This document shows positions 18,616-27,260 of a stretch of 64,000 bases of DNA, piece by piece. This stretch comes from JACKAQ01 sp020634975 [NCBI: Calditrichia bacterium] (lineage in GTDB: Bacteria > Calditrichota > Calditrichia > RBG-13-44-9), in NCBI GenBank assembly GCA_020634975.1, contig JACKAQ010000002.1:682001-746000 (forward strand). The letters are read 5' to 3'. Under the pieces are notes generated by a model that saw nothing but the letters and a program-made list of their open reading frames with translations, was not told the DNA's origin and did not search any database. Position numbers and translations under genes: made by a program. Numbering within the stretch: the first letter of the stretch is position 1; every line of letters starts with the position of its first letter.

Positions 18616-19734
18616 ATGATTTTTGGAATTCCCGTCGAAATTCGCAACCACGAAAATCGTGTGGGTGCAACGCCCGCGCTGGTGGATGCGTTGGTGAAAC
18701 GCGAACATACCGTTTTTGTTGAACGGGGTGCCGGTGCAAAAAGTATGTTTGATGACATTGATTTTGAAAATGCCGGTGCGACAATCGTTCCTTCACCGGA
18801 AAAATTGTATGGGCAATCGGAATATATTCTTAAAATCCGTGCGCCAAAACCGGTCGAATACGAGCTGATTGAACCGCATCATACCTTGTTTGCATTTTTC
18901 CAATTTTTTAACTATCCGGAGATGGTCCGGGCATTGCTCGGTCGTGGCGCAAACTGTTACGGTTTTGAGCTTTATCGCGTCGGGCATTTCAGCCGCCCGA
19001 TTTTGGATGCAGATCGTGCCATTGCCGGACAGTTGGCTATTCAGCAGGGCGCCTATTATTTACAACGCCATCATGGCGGCAGAGGCGCTTTTATTGGGCG
19101 ATCACAGGGTACTGCGTCGGCTTCTGTTATGGTATTTGGCGCCAGCGCTGCCGGTCTTGCAGCAGCGCAAATGGCAGCCGATAGCGGTGCAAAAGTTACC
19201 CTGGTTGAGGTTGATGAATCGCTGTTGCAAATTGCAAAGCATAATTTGCCGGATCGTGTGCGGCTATGTTTGTTCAGCAATGAGATGTTGAGAATGGAAT
19301 TTCCCAAAACAGATCTGGTTGTGTTTGCCTATCAGCGGGTTGAAATGGCAAAACCGCCAAAGCTGGAAGAAAAAAGTGTGGGCTTTTTGCCACGCGGCGC
19401 AGTGATTATCGACCTGGATATCGAATACGATGGCGGTGCGCTGGTTACCAGCCGTCCGACCAAAATAGATAACCCGACGTTTGTGCAAAACGAAGTCATC
19501 CATTTTTGCGTGCCAAATCTCGCCGGAACCGTTCCGCAAGCCAGCTCGATCGCACATAGCGAAGCGCTAAAACCCCTTATTTTTAAGGTTGCGGAAAACG
19601 GGCTGCTATCGACACTTAAAAATGAACCGTCATTTCGCAGCGGTCTCGTCATTTACGAAGGACAGATCGCCAATGCCCAATTGGCGGAAAACCTATCCAC
19701 ACCATTTTTTGATGTAGCCGAAGCCAGTGAATAA
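18616..19734 (+). CDS. Alanine dehydrogenase / NAD(P) transhydrogenase alpha-like protein
   Basis: A 372-residue member of the AlaDH/PntA family. The N-terminal domain starts FGIPVEIRNHENRVGATPAL, and the NAD-binding Rossmann motif is VMVFGASAAGLAAAQMA followed by KVTLVEVDE. The region that in alanine dehydrogenases reads LFTYLHLA reads LFAFFQFFN here, so the catalytic histidine seems to be glutamine. That casts doubt on true alanine dehydrogenase activity. There is no transhydrogenase beta partner nearby. It may be a divergent NAD-linked oxidoreductase. Its end overlaps the next gene by 8 bases. Confidence 0.72.
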   Translation: MIFGIPVEIRNHENRVGATPALVDALVKREHTVFVERGAGAKSMFDDIDFENAGATIVPSPEKLYGQSEYILKIRAPKPVEYELIEPHHTLFAFFQFFNYPEMVRALLGRGANCYGFELYRVGHFSRPILDADRAIAGQLAIQQGAYYLQRHHGGRGAFIGRSQGTASASVMVFGASAAGLAAAQMAADSGAKVTLVEVDESLLQIAKHNLPDRVRLCLFSNEMLRMEFPKTDLVVFAYQRVEMAKPPKLEEKSVGFLPRGAVIIDLDIEYDGGALVTSRPTKIDNPTFVQNEVIHFCVPNLAGTVPQASSIAHSEALKPLIFKVAENGLLSTLKNEPSFRSGLVIYEGQIANAQLAENLSTPFFDVAEASE

Positions 19735-20551
19735 TGTGCGGAGCGAAGCCGAAATCCGGCATATTTTATCGACAATTCCCATTTTGATGTATCACAAAGT
19801 GGATCATCACCGGGAAGTTGGTATCAACGCGCTGCCGCCCGAACGATTTCTCGGGCACCTGAGCTGGCTGTCGGAAAACGGCTACCAATCCACTACCTTC
19901 CTCGATATTTTACACCGGAAACCGCTCCCGGAGAAACCGGTCATCATCAGTTTTGACGATGGTTATCTTTCCGTTTTTGAAAACGCTTTTCCGGCGATGC
20001 AAACCATTGGTTTTACGGGTGTTATCTTTGTTATCAGCGGATTTGCGGGCAAGCTGAACGAATGGGATGTTTCGCTGAATCGGCAGCGATTTCGCCATCT
20101 TTCCCCAAATCACATCCGCGAACTTGCCGCTGCAGGTTGGGAGATCGGCGCGCATTCGGTAACGCATCGCGCGTTGCCGCTGCTGAGCGAAACGCAGGTT
20201 CGCCGGGAAATGCAGGAATCCCGCGAAAAAATTGCAGAATGGGCAAAACAACCGGTAATCAGTTTTGCCTATCCTTTCGGGATAAAAACCGCACGCGAAC
20301 GGCAACTGGCAAAAGAATGCGGGTTTCAATTTGGCTGCAAAGGTGTTCGCGGATCGCAATCGATCGATGTATTGAATTTGCCGCGAATTCCGGTTTATCA
20401 ATTCGAAACTGCCAAACACCTGGTTCAAAAAATGAAACATCCACTGCCGGCGGCTGAACGCATCAAACTGTCGTTACTCGGATTACCGGCTTACCTCGTG
20501 CCGATCTACCAATTTTTGTTCAAACAGGAATTATCGCTTGACCGGCTCTAA
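19727..20551 (+). CDS. Polysaccharide deacetylase family protein (NodB domain)
   Basis: A 274-residue NodB-homology (CE4-type) protein that removes N- or O-acetyl groups from polysaccharides. Motif 1, with the catalytic base and a metal Asp, is IISFDDGYLSVFE; motif 2, with the two metal histidines, is GAHSVTHRALP. It begins with a short IPILMYHKVDHH stretch typical of the subgroup. A GTG start overlapping the previous gene by 8 bases is used; no signal peptide is visible, and a C-terminal hydrophobic segment (LLGLPAYLVPIYQFLF) might associate with the membrane. Substrate unknown; probably envelope polysaccharide. Confidence 0.9.
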   Translation: MNNVRSEAEIRHILSTIPILMYHKVDHHREVGINALPPERFLGHLSWLSENGYQSTTFLDILHRKPLPEKPVIISFDDGYLSVFENAFPAMQTIGFTGVIFVISGFAGKLNEWDVSLNRQRFRHLSPNHIRELAAAGWEIGAHSVTHRALPLLSETQVRREMQESREKIAEWAKQPVISFAYPFGIKTARERQLAKECGFQFGCKGVRGSQSIDVLNLPRIPVYQFETAKHLVQKMKHPLPAAERIKLSLLGLPAYLVPIYQFLFKQELSLDRL

Positions 20552-20618
20552 CCCTCAGCATATATTTACTTTAGATGTTCAATAATTACGCCAGACCACG
20601 CAAAGCCGGGAGTTAGCA

Positions 20619-20993
20619 ATGGTAGAAACATCGAGCCAATCAGGTGGCATTCAAAAGCCGAAAAAAAAACTCTATTACTCCCTGAAACAGACAGCTGTAA
20701 TGCTGGAAATGACGCCCGACGATATCAAACGTTGGGAAACCCATTTTCCCGAAATAAAACCGGTGCGAAACCGCGCTGATAATCGCTATTACACGGAAAA
20801 AGATGTGTTTTTGCTGCTGTTTATCAAGGATTTACTCAATGAGCAAAAGCTGTCATTTGAAGATGCCAGAATTGCAATTGACAAATACCGGGAAGAACTC
20901 GTCGAAAAAGAAAATTTGCGGTTAAAACAGACGCTAGCGGAAATCCGGATGGAAATAGACGAGATGTTAACCGTGCTCAACGAGCCGCTTTAG
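20619..20993 (+). CDS. MerR-family transcriptional regulator
   Basis: A 124-residue regulator. The HTH (YYSLKQTAVMLEMTPDDIKRWETHFP) and the first wing (NRADNRYYTEKDVFLLLFI) match the MerR DNA-binding domain, followed by a helical coiled-coil dimerisation segment (ARIAIDKYREELVEKEN). No C-terminal cysteine-rich effector domain is present, as in the short HTH-only members (RacA/YfmP-like size). Target unknown; nothing divergent adjoins it. Sequence just downstream carries the tRNA promoter. Confidence 0.9.
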   Translation: MVETSSQSGGIQKPKKKLYYSLKQTAVMLEMTPDDIKRWETHFPEIKPVRNRADNRYYTEKDVFLLLFIKDLLNEQKLSFEDARIAIDKYREELVEKENLRLKQTLAEIRMEIDEMLTVLNEPL

Positions 20994-21007
20994 TTGTTAT
21001 TTAAGGC

Positions 21008-21036
21008 TTGATTTACATGATCTCAGATGATATATT
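21008..21036 (+). promoter_or_regulatory. Probable promoter of tRNA-Pro
   Basis: TTGATT (21008-21013) and TATATT (21031-21036), 17 bases apart, place a start site about 7-8 bases before the mature tRNA 5' end. It fits a sigma-70-like promoter. Confidence 0.5.
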
Positions 21037-21050
21037 TTGGCGCTTTAGAT

Positions 21051-21125
21051 CGGAGCGTGGCGCAGCCTGGATAGCGCACTACCTTGGGGTGGTAGGGGTC
21101 GCTGGTTCAAATCCAGTCGCTCCGA
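21051..21125 (+). tRNA. tRNA-Pro (anticodon GGG)
   Basis: Complete cloverleaf. Acceptor CGGAGCG pairs with CGCTCCG (21118-21124), with A as discriminator. The D stem is GCGC/GCGC. The anticodon stem is CTACC/GGTAG with loop TTGGGGT, giving anticodon GGG at 21086-21088 (reads CCC and CCU by wobble). The T arm contains GGTTCAAATCC. CCA is not encoded (the next bases are CAG), so it must be added after transcription. Confidence 0.97.
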
Positions 21126-21132
21126 CAGATGA

Positions 21133-21163
21133 GGGGAATCGTAAAAGATTCCCCTTTCTTTTT
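21133..21163 (+). terminator. Terminator of the tRNA-Pro unit
   Basis: Perfect 8-base stem GGGGAATC / GATTCCCC with loop GTAAAA, then TTTCTTTTT. It ends the tRNA transcript 8 bases after the mature 3' end. Confidence 0.9.
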
Positions 21164-21200
21164 ATCAACCGAACCAAAGACACAAAAATCACGAGCGAAA

Positions 21201-21899
21201 ATGGCCGAATACGGCGTGGTTATCCCGGTTTACAACGCAGACGGATATTTACCGGAGCTTTTGGGGCGCATCTCATCGTTGAATGTTTCCAATTTGGAAG
21301 TTTTGATTGTTGATGACGGATCAGTAAAACCGGTCGAAATTGCCAAATATGGCAGCTTGGCAATCCACATTGTCCGGCACGCCGAAAATGCCGGAAAAGG
21401 TGCTGCGCTGAAATCCGGATTTGCATATTTTCTGAAAAACCAGACCATTCGTGCCGTAATTACCATTGATGCAGATTTACAACATACGCCGGAATTGATT
21501 CCGGAATTTATCCGGTTATTTGAACAGGGTGGGGGAGATCTGGTTATCGGCACCCGGAAACGAGATCCGAAAACGATGCCATTGCATCGGATAGCGTCGA
21601 ATGCAATTACGACTGGCATGATCAGCCGGATGATCGGTCAGCCCGCGTTCGACAGCCAGTGCGGTTTCCGGCTGTATTCGCGGGAAGTGTTGAGCAGCAT
21701 CCAGCCGAAAGAGCAACGGTTTCACCTCGAAAGCGAGTATTTGATTCGCAGTGGTTGGGCCGGATTTCGCATCGCCAGCGTCCCCATTCCCACTATTTAC
21801 AACGGCGCACCGAGCGCCATTCGCAACTTGCCCGATACACTCAATTTTATATCGCTGATTTGCCGGTTATCAATCGAAAGGATGCGCAGCCATGTATGA
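21201..21899 (+). CDS. Glycosyltransferase family 2 protein
   Basis: A 232-residue GT-A glycosyltransferase related to dolichol-phosphate-mannose synthase type enzymes. The nucleotide-sugar site is YGVVIPVYNADGYLPELL with VLIVDDGS, the DXD-like metal motif is ITIDADLQH, and the acceptor region is VIGTRKRDPKTMPLHRI and DSQCGFRLYSREVL. It lacks C-terminal membrane helices, so it may be soluble or peripherally bound. The ATG at 21201 is chosen because the frame upstream, back to 21129, runs through the tRNA terminator. It overlaps pcm by 8 bases. Confidence 0.9.
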   Translation: MAEYGVVIPVYNADGYLPELLGRISSLNVSNLEVLIVDDGSVKPVEIAKYGSLAIHIVRHAENAGKGAALKSGFAYFLKNQTIRAVITIDADLQHTPELIPEFIRLFEQGGGDLVIGTRKRDPKTMPLHRIASNAITTGMISRMIGQPAFDSQCGFRLYSREVLSSIQPKEQRFHLESEYLIRSGWAGFRIASVPIPTIYNGAPSAIRNLPDTLNFISLICRLSIERMRSHV

Positions 21900-22530
21900 T
21901 CGCCACAGGGAAATGATGGTGCAAAAATACGTTATCGACGCGGGAATTACCGATGCGCGGGTGATTGCCGCCATGCGAAAAATTCCCCGCCATTTGTTTG
22001 TGGAGACGGCCATCCGGCATCAGGCATACATGGACAAATCGTTGCCGATCGGGTTCGGGCAAACCATTTCCCATCCCACAACTGTTGCCAGCATGACGCA
22101 ATTGCTGGCGTTGAACGGCTCGGAAAAAATTCTAGAAATTGGGACAGGCAGTGGTTACCAGGCTGCTGTTTTGGCTGAAGTTGGCGTAAAAGTGTATACC
22201 ATCGAACGAATTGCGGAACTGGCACGACGGGCGCAGCAAATGTTCGATCAACTGGGCTATTACACCATCGGTATTCGCATCGGCGATGGCTCGGTGGGCT
22301 GGAGCAATCATGCGCCATACGACCGGATTATTGTAACCGCGGCCTCTCCGGAGGTGCCGCAAACGCTCGCCAAACAGCTCGGCGAAAATGGCAAATTGAT
22401 CGTCCCCGTTGGCGATAAAGTTCAGCAAAAGCTGATGATCGTCACACGGCAGGGCAATAATTTTGATATCATTGAGGCGGATTCGCGCAGTTTTGTCCCG
22501 CTGATCGGCAAACGCGGTTGGGCGGATTAA
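21892..22530 (+). CDS. pcm: Protein-L-isoaspartate O-methyltransferase
   Basis: Repairs age-damaged proteins by methylating isoaspartyl residues with S-adenosylmethionine. The 212 residues match the family. Visible are the N-terminal ARVIAAMRKIPRHLFV, substrate loop IGFGQTISHPTTVASMTQLL, SAM motif I ILEIGTGSGYQAAVLAE, and motif II/III DRIIVTAASPEVPQTL. It overlaps the glycosyltransferase by 8 bases, so both are probably translated from one message with the following membrane protein gene. Confidence 0.96.
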   Translation: MYDRHREMMVQKYVIDAGITDARVIAAMRKIPRHLFVETAIRHQAYMDKSLPIGFGQTISHPTTVASMTQLLALNGSEKILEIGTGSGYQAAVLAEVGVKVYTIERIAELARRAQQMFDQLGYYTIGIRIGDGSVGWSNHAPYDRIIVTAASPEVPQTLAKQLGENGKLIVPVGDKVQQKLMIVTRQGNNFDIIEADSRSFVPLIGKRGWAD

Positions 22531-22575
22531 TTTCGAGAACACAATGAGAAATATTAATACAAAGGAAGCCGGTAA

Positions 22576-23190
22576 ATGAAATGGATTCGTGATTTATATG
22601 ACTGGGTGTTACACTGGGCGCAAACGCCGTATGGACCGATTGCACTATTTGTGCTTTCCTTTGCTGAAGCTTCTTTTTTTCCCATCCCGCCGGATCCGTT
22701 GTTGATTGCGTTGGCGTTGGGTGCCAGACAAAAGGCATTCAAATTTGCATTCATTTGCACCATTGCTTCCGTAACCGGTGCATTACTGGGATATGGCATC
22801 GGGCATTATGCCTGGTGGGGATTAAATGGGGAGTTTTCGGCGCTGGCAAACTTCTTTTTGAACAACATTCCCGGATTTACCGTCGCCAACTTTGAGAGAG
22901 TGCAGCATCTTTATCAAAACTGGGATTTCTGGATTGTTTTTACTGCCGGATTTACCCCGTTACCGTATAAAGTTTTCACGATCAGCGGCGGCGCTTTTGC
23001 CATCAATTTGCCGATGTTTGTGGTTGCATCAATCATCAGCCGCGCGGGACGCTTTTTTCTGGTTACCTTTTTGATCTGGAAATTCGGTTCGCAAATTCAG
23101 GGTTTCATCGACAAATATTTTAATCTGCTCGCGATTGGATTCACCGTTTTGCTGGTGGGCAGTTTTGTGTTGATCAAATATCTGCTGTAA
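22576..23190 (+). CDS. YqaA/DedA-family membrane protein
   Basis: A 204-residue inner-membrane protein of the DedA/SNARE-associated (VTT) superfamily, YqaA branch. Relatives flip or handle lipids and support membrane homeostasis. Signature segments are FAEASFFPIPPDPLLIALAL, a glycine-rich ASVTGALLGYGIGHYAWW, and FTAGFTPLPYKVFTISGGAF with the re-entrant-loop proline/glycine pattern. Four to five hydrophobic helices are apparent. It follows pcm by 45 bases and ends 19 bases before a converging gene. Confidence 0.92.
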   Translation: MKWIRDLYDWVLHWAQTPYGPIALFVLSFAEASFFPIPPDPLLIALALGARQKAFKFAFICTIASVTGALLGYGIGHYAWWGLNGEFSALANFFLNNIPGFTVANFERVQHLYQNWDFWIVFTAGFTPLPYKVFTISGGAFAINLPMFVVASIISRAGRFFLVTFLIWKFGSQIQGFIDKYFNLLAIGFTVLLVGSFVLIKYLL

Positions 23191-23209
23191 CAACGATCGA
23201 TACTCGAAA

Positions 23210-24205
23210 TCAGTCCGTCTGTTTCAATTCGGCAGTTGCGTATGCCTGCCGAATCAACTGAACATCGCGCCGGGCGATGTCGAATGTCAGTTTCGGCGCG
23301 GTTCCGGTGCGCAGCGCTGCCGTAAAATCTGTGAACATGCCGGTGAAACCGGAAATATCCGCAAAACCGGGAAACACCAACCGTTTTTTTCGTCCCCGAA
23401 CCACCATAAAAATACCGTTACTTTCGAAGGTGAGCGAGCCTTCCCGCCCGAAAATCCGGGAAATCCGCAAACCTTTGAACAATGTCGGCACTTCCCAGGA
23501 ATAAAACAGATTACCGACTGCGCCATTTTCGTAATTGAAAATCACCTGCATGCTGCGCTCTAAACCGCCGTTCGGGTGCGGCTGAATGCCCCGGACAGTT
23601 GTCACGCCAATGCCGATATTCGCCAAAAAATTGACCCAGTGAATGCCGCCCTCAAACAGCGCACCGCCACCGGACATCGCCGCGTCTTCCCGCCAATCGG
23701 CATTGTGCTGCTGTTTCATCGCGTTGATGTTGATAAATAACATATCGCCGAGCAACTCCTGTTGAACCACATCCATCACCGCTGAGCGCAGCGGTTTATA
23801 AAAATAATTTTCCGCGACGATCACCTGACAATCGTGTTTTTGCCGCGCAGTTGCGACCGCATCGAAATCCGCCAGCGTAAAAAACGGCGGCTTTTCGACA
23901 ATCACATGCTTTCCGGCATCCAGCGCTTTCAGCGCCAAGTCCAGATGCGACGACGGCGGCGTAGCGATAAACACGGCATCCACTTCCGGCGAGCTGATCG
24001 CCGATTCGTAAGTGCCAAAAAAGCCGTCACCGCGCAGCTCCGAATTGTAGGTATTTGCCTTTTCCAGCGAACGGCTGGCGAAGTATCGCAGAACCGGCAG
24101 CTTTGCTTTTTCGATAGTCCGGCTGTGTTTTCGGGTGATCTTGCCGCAGCCCAAAAATGCCAGCCGGAGCGGTTTATCTACACCTGTCGGGCGAAATGTG
24201 TTCAT
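23210..24205 (-). CDS. Gfo/Idh/MocA family oxidoreductase
   Basis: NAD(P)-dependent oxidoreductase of about 331 residues acting on a sugar or cyclitol. The Rossmann start is LRLAFLGCGKITRKHSRTI, the family EKP motif is VIVEKPPF, and the C-terminal domain has the MSGGGALFEGGIHWVNFL pattern carrying the catalytic histidine. An upstream in-frame TTG at 24220 is possible, but the ATG at 24205 (MNTFRPTG) is taken as start. It is 28 bases downstream of a GMC oxidoreductase gene on the same strand. The pair suggests oxidation followed by reduction or epimerisation of a sugar-like compound (inference). Confidence 0.9.
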   Translation of the reverse strand: MNTFRPTGVDKPLRLAFLGCGKITRKHSRTIEKAKLPVLRYFASRSLEKANTYNSELRGDGFFGTYESAISSPEVDAVFIATPPSSHLDLALKALDAGKHVIVEKPPFFTLADFDAVATARQKHDCQVIVAENYFYKPLRSAVMDVVQQELLGDMLFININAMKQQHNADWREDAAMSGGGALFEGGIHWVNFLANIGIGVTTVRGIQPHPNGGLERSMQVIFNYENGAVGNLFYSWEVPTLFKGLRISRIFGREGSLTFESNGIFMVVRGRKKRLVFPGFADISGFTGMFTDFTAALRTGTAPKLTFDIARRDVQLIRQAYATAELKQTD

Positions 24206-24233
24206 CGTCGTCTCAGTCAAATGGTGTTTTGAT

Positions 24234-25811
24234 TTACAATTTTAGCACCGTTTCACCAACCCGCAGCGCGTTTGCGGAAATGGTCAAACTGGGATTTACC
24301 GCGGCGGCGGTCGGCATAAAACTGGCGTCCATTACAATCAGGTTATCAATACCGCGAAACCGGCAATCGCGATCGAGCGGCGCTGTTTTGGGATTTTCAC
24401 CGAAGCGAACCGTTCCGCAGGCGTGCGAAAACGTGCGGATCTGGTGAATATAATGTGCCCAGGCACCGGTGCCGCGCATAATTTTTTTGGACAAATCGGT
24501 CATCACTTTCAGCGCAGCCAGATCGCGTTTGCTGTATTTGTGGAAAATTTGCGCCTCAGGGATACCGTACGCATTTTTCCGCACAGCATCGAGTTTTATG
24601 CGGTTGATAAACTGCGGCTGATCTTCCACCATCGCCAGCAATCCGGTGAGTAGCTTCACCGCCGGGGCGATTATCGAGCCGAACGGCTTCATCACCACTT
24701 CTTTCACCAATCCGGGTGGCGGCGTGGGCATTTGTTGCAGGCTGCCAAGTTTTCCTGCGGGATATTTGATTTCCGGATGCCCGAAATAATAATCGAGAAT
24801 TGCCAATTGTTTGTGAAAACGCGTTTCTTTATCCGGTTTGCCCGGAAAAATGCCAAAAGTGATCGCGTTTGCATGGCGCATCAAAAATCGCCCGATCATT
24901 TCGCCGGCCGGATTGTGTTGCGCCAATCCCGATGCCAGCAAAAGTTGCGGCGAACTCATCGCTCCAGCGGACAAAACTACCGTGTCTGCAGTAATTTCGT
25001 GCAGCTTTTTGGTCATTTTATCGATAGCGTGAACGGCGGTTATCCGTCCGTTATTGTGCACCAACCGGGTGACGATGGTATTGGGCAGCAGCGTCATCCC
25101 TTTGCGAACCAGTTTGGGAATCAGCACCGTCGCCAAATCATTTTTAGCGGAAATCGCGCAGGCGAACGTATCGCAGGTGGTGCAGGCCGCGCATTTATGG
25201 CGTCCGTTTTGTCTGTAATTGATCGCCAGCGGCAGCGGAAACGGGGACAGCCCCAACGACTCGGCAGACGATTTAACTTTTTCGCTGATGTTGCTCAACC
25301 GGTCAGGATTTTGGGGAAATGGCGCGCTGCGGGGCGGGGCGCTCGGGTCGGCAGAATCGTCACCTGCGACATCGAGCATTTGTTCCGCACGGGAATAATA
25401 TGGCTCGAGATCGGCGTAAGTGATCGGCCACTCAGCGCCGGAATCGCCGACAATTTCCGGCGGCGGCTCAAAATCTTTTTCCCGGAAACGGAACGAAACG
25501 CCGCCATAAAACACCGACGGTCCACCGACACAGGCGTAATTGCCCATGATATCTTTATTGCCGCCTTCACGCACGCGCATCGGCGTATCGAACGAATAAT
25601 GGGGCGTGAGATCAACGGACGCATTCATCGCCCAATTGTGGGCGCCGCGTTTCACCCAATCGCCGCGCTCCAGCATGAGCACATTTTGCCCGGCATTAAC
25701 CAGCACGCTGGCGAGCATCGAGCCGCCAAAGCCGCTGCCAATAATAATTGCGTCAAAATGACGGATATGTGAACCGGAATTATTCCGCATGGAGTTATTC
25801 TTTTGAATCAC
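24234..25811 (-). CDS. GMC family FAD oxidoreductase
   Basis: FAD-dependent alcohol/sugar oxidoreductase of 525 residues. The FAD-binding motif is AIIIGSGFGGSMLASVLVNA with ERGDW following, and the GMC C-terminal motif is IVMDASFMPTAAAVNPSLTI. A cysteine-rich stretch (HKCAACTTCDTFACAI) near residue 215 is like that of the cholesterol-oxidase/long-chain-alcohol-oxidase branch. Start is GTG at 25811, 2 bases after the end of rlmN; an in-frame ATG lies at 25790. No signal peptide. Substrate not known. Confidence 0.9.
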   Translation of the reverse strand: MIQKNNSMRNNSGSHIRHFDAIIIGSGFGGSMLASVLVNAGQNVLMLERGDWVKRGAHNWAMNASVDLTPHYSFDTPMRVREGGNKDIMGNYACVGGPSVFYGGVSFRFREKDFEPPPEIVGDSGAEWPITYADLEPYYSRAEQMLDVAGDDSADPSAPPRSAPFPQNPDRLSNISEKVKSSAESLGLSPFPLPLAINYRQNGRHKCAACTTCDTFACAISAKNDLATVLIPKLVRKGMTLLPNTIVTRLVHNNGRITAVHAIDKMTKKLHEITADTVVLSAGAMSSPQLLLASGLAQHNPAGEMIGRFLMRHANAITFGIFPGKPDKETRFHKQLAILDYYFGHPEIKYPAGKLGSLQQMPTPPPGLVKEVVMKPFGSIIAPAVKLLTGLLAMVEDQPQFINRIKLDAVRKNAYGIPEAQIFHKYSKRDLAALKVMTDLSKKIMRGTGAWAHYIHQIRTFSHACGTVRFGENPKTAPLDRDCRFRGIDNLIVMDASFMPTAAAVNPSLTISANALRVGETVLKL

Positions 25812-25813
25812 CC

Positions 25814-26905
25814 TTACGGAGTGATTTTTTCTGGTATTTTTAGAGAGCGGGTTTTGGTGCCATCGGTTTCGGCGATCAATTGTCCGCAGGCGGCGGCGAT
25901 ATCCGTGCCGCGATTTTTGCGAACGGTAACCGCAAATGGCGCCGTTTCGAGTATTTGCAGAAATTCGGTGATTCGAGATTGTCCCGGCAGATGAAAACCG
26001 ATGCCGGTATCGTTATAGGGAATCAAATTAAGTTTGCAGCGCAGCGGGGAAAGCAATTCCACCAGTTCCCGGGCAACTTCCGGCGTATCGTTGACGCCTT
26101 CCAGCAACACATATTCAAAGGTGATGCGTTTGCGGGTTTGCTGACGTGTGTAATAATAAGCGCTGTCCATCAGCTTTTTGAGCGAAAACTTATCCGCGAC
26201 GGGCATAATGCTGCTGCGCAATTCCTGTGTCGGTGCATGCAGCGAAATCGCCAGTTTGAAGGGCTGTTTTTCATCGGTAAACTGGATGATGCGCGGGACA
26301 ATGCCCACTGTCGAAATGGTGATTTTTTGGGCGGAGATGGCCAATCCCTCAAAATCGGACATGATTTTGCTGGCGGCGATCACCCGGTTGTAATTCAGGA
26401 ACGGCTCGCCCATCCCCATAAAAACGACGTTGGTGATTTTCACGCCGGTATCCCGCTGGACGCGGATAATTTGCTCCACAATTTGCCCGGATGTGAGATT
26501 CGCCAGAAAACCCATCTGCGCGGTCGCGCAAAATTCGCAGCCCAGCGCGCAGCCCACCTGTGAGGAAATACAAATGGTTTTGCGCTTTTCCTCCGGAATA
26601 AACACGCTCTCGATGGCTTTGCCGTCGGGCAATTCCCAGAGGTATTTGCGGGTGCCGTCCACCGAATCCTGGCGCAACTTCAGGCGCAATTCGCCGATGC
26701 TGAAATGCTTATCCAGCAATTCGCGAAACGCTTTGGGCAAATTGGTCATCTCATCAAAAGATTGCACCTGATGATGATGCACCCATTTATACACCTGCGC
26801 CGCCCGGTATGCCGGTTGTTTGTATGGCACAAATGCCGCCTGCATTTCTGCAATACTCAATCCGGTGAGCGATGATTTATGTTCTGTTGAAATATTAATT
26901 GCCAT
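25814..26905 (-). CDS. rlmN: 23S rRNA (adenine(2503)-C(2))-methyltransferase
   Basis: Radical-SAM enzyme that methylates A2503 of 23S rRNA and A37 of some tRNAs. The CxxxCxxC cluster motif is CALGCEFCATAQMGF. Other family marks are VVFMGMGEPFLNYNRV, KITISTVGIVPRI, LAISLHAPTQELR and the C-terminal VRKNRGTDIAAACGQL, whose cysteine is the catalytic one. The 363 residues match the usual size. It appears to lead a - strand operon with the GMC and Gfo/Idh/MocA genes. Confidence 0.97.
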   Translation of the reverse strand: MAINISTEHKSSLTGLSIAEMQAAFVPYKQPAYRAAQVYKWVHHHQVQSFDEMTNLPKAFRELLDKHFSIGELRLKLRQDSVDGTRKYLWELPDGKAIESVFIPEEKRKTICISSQVGCALGCEFCATAQMGFLANLTSGQIVEQIIRVQRDTGVKITNVVFMGMGEPFLNYNRVIAASKIMSDFEGLAISAQKITISTVGIVPRIIQFTDEKQPFKLAISLHAPTQELRSSIMPVADKFSLKKLMDSAYYYTRQQTRKRITFEYVLLEGVNDTPEVARELVELLSPLRCKLNLIPYNDTGIGFHLPGQSRITEFLQILETAPFAVTVRKNRGTDIAAACGQLIAETDGTKTRSLKIPEKITP

Positions 26906-27089
26906 TTACACTGCTGTTTTTATGATACCGCGGTAATTTACAAAAAACCCCCGTGATTAAAACAGCAATTATTTTTTGACCCTTTCTGACTGAAAATGAC
27001 CTTTTTGGGGAATGGTAACATTGCGAATCATACCTTAAATTTATACTGCAAACGGTCATAAACTTAAGATTCTGCAAAGTGAGAATGAG

Positions 27090-27151
27090 ATTCCTGCATC
27101 CGCAGGAATGACACCGGAAAGGAGATCTGTCACTCCTGCGAAGGCAGGAGT
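27090..27151. repeat. Paired REP-like hairpins
   Basis: Two 8-base hairpins 22 bases apart: ATTCCTGC/GCAGGAAT (27090-27109) and ACTCCTGC/GCAGGAGT (27132-27151), separated by AATGAC- and GTCA-like half-sites. They sit in the 355-base gap between rlmN and the AraC regulator; no gene or other clear signal is seen in the rest of that gap. The pattern resembles the mobile REP/BIME elements of many bacteria. A related sequence (GAGCAGGAATGACC) recurs at about 41179-41192. Confidence 0.6.
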
Positions 27152-27260
27152 CTCCTGCTGGAAAAGTTAAGATTTTACCCGTTCAAAGTATAAATTGGTG
27201 GAAAGCGAACCTTATTTTCGTCATCCCGTAATATCAGCCAACATTAAAACAGGGCGTTTG

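Noticed and set aside
21129-21200. N-terminal extension of the GT2 glycosyltransferase
   Set aside because: It runs through the tRNA terminator hairpin and the protein fold starts at the ATG at 21201.
24732-25772. Long + strand frame (346 codons) opposite the GMC gene
   Set aside because: Composition is a mirror of the GMC coding strand (Arg/His/Gly-rich), with no domain; shadow of the real gene.
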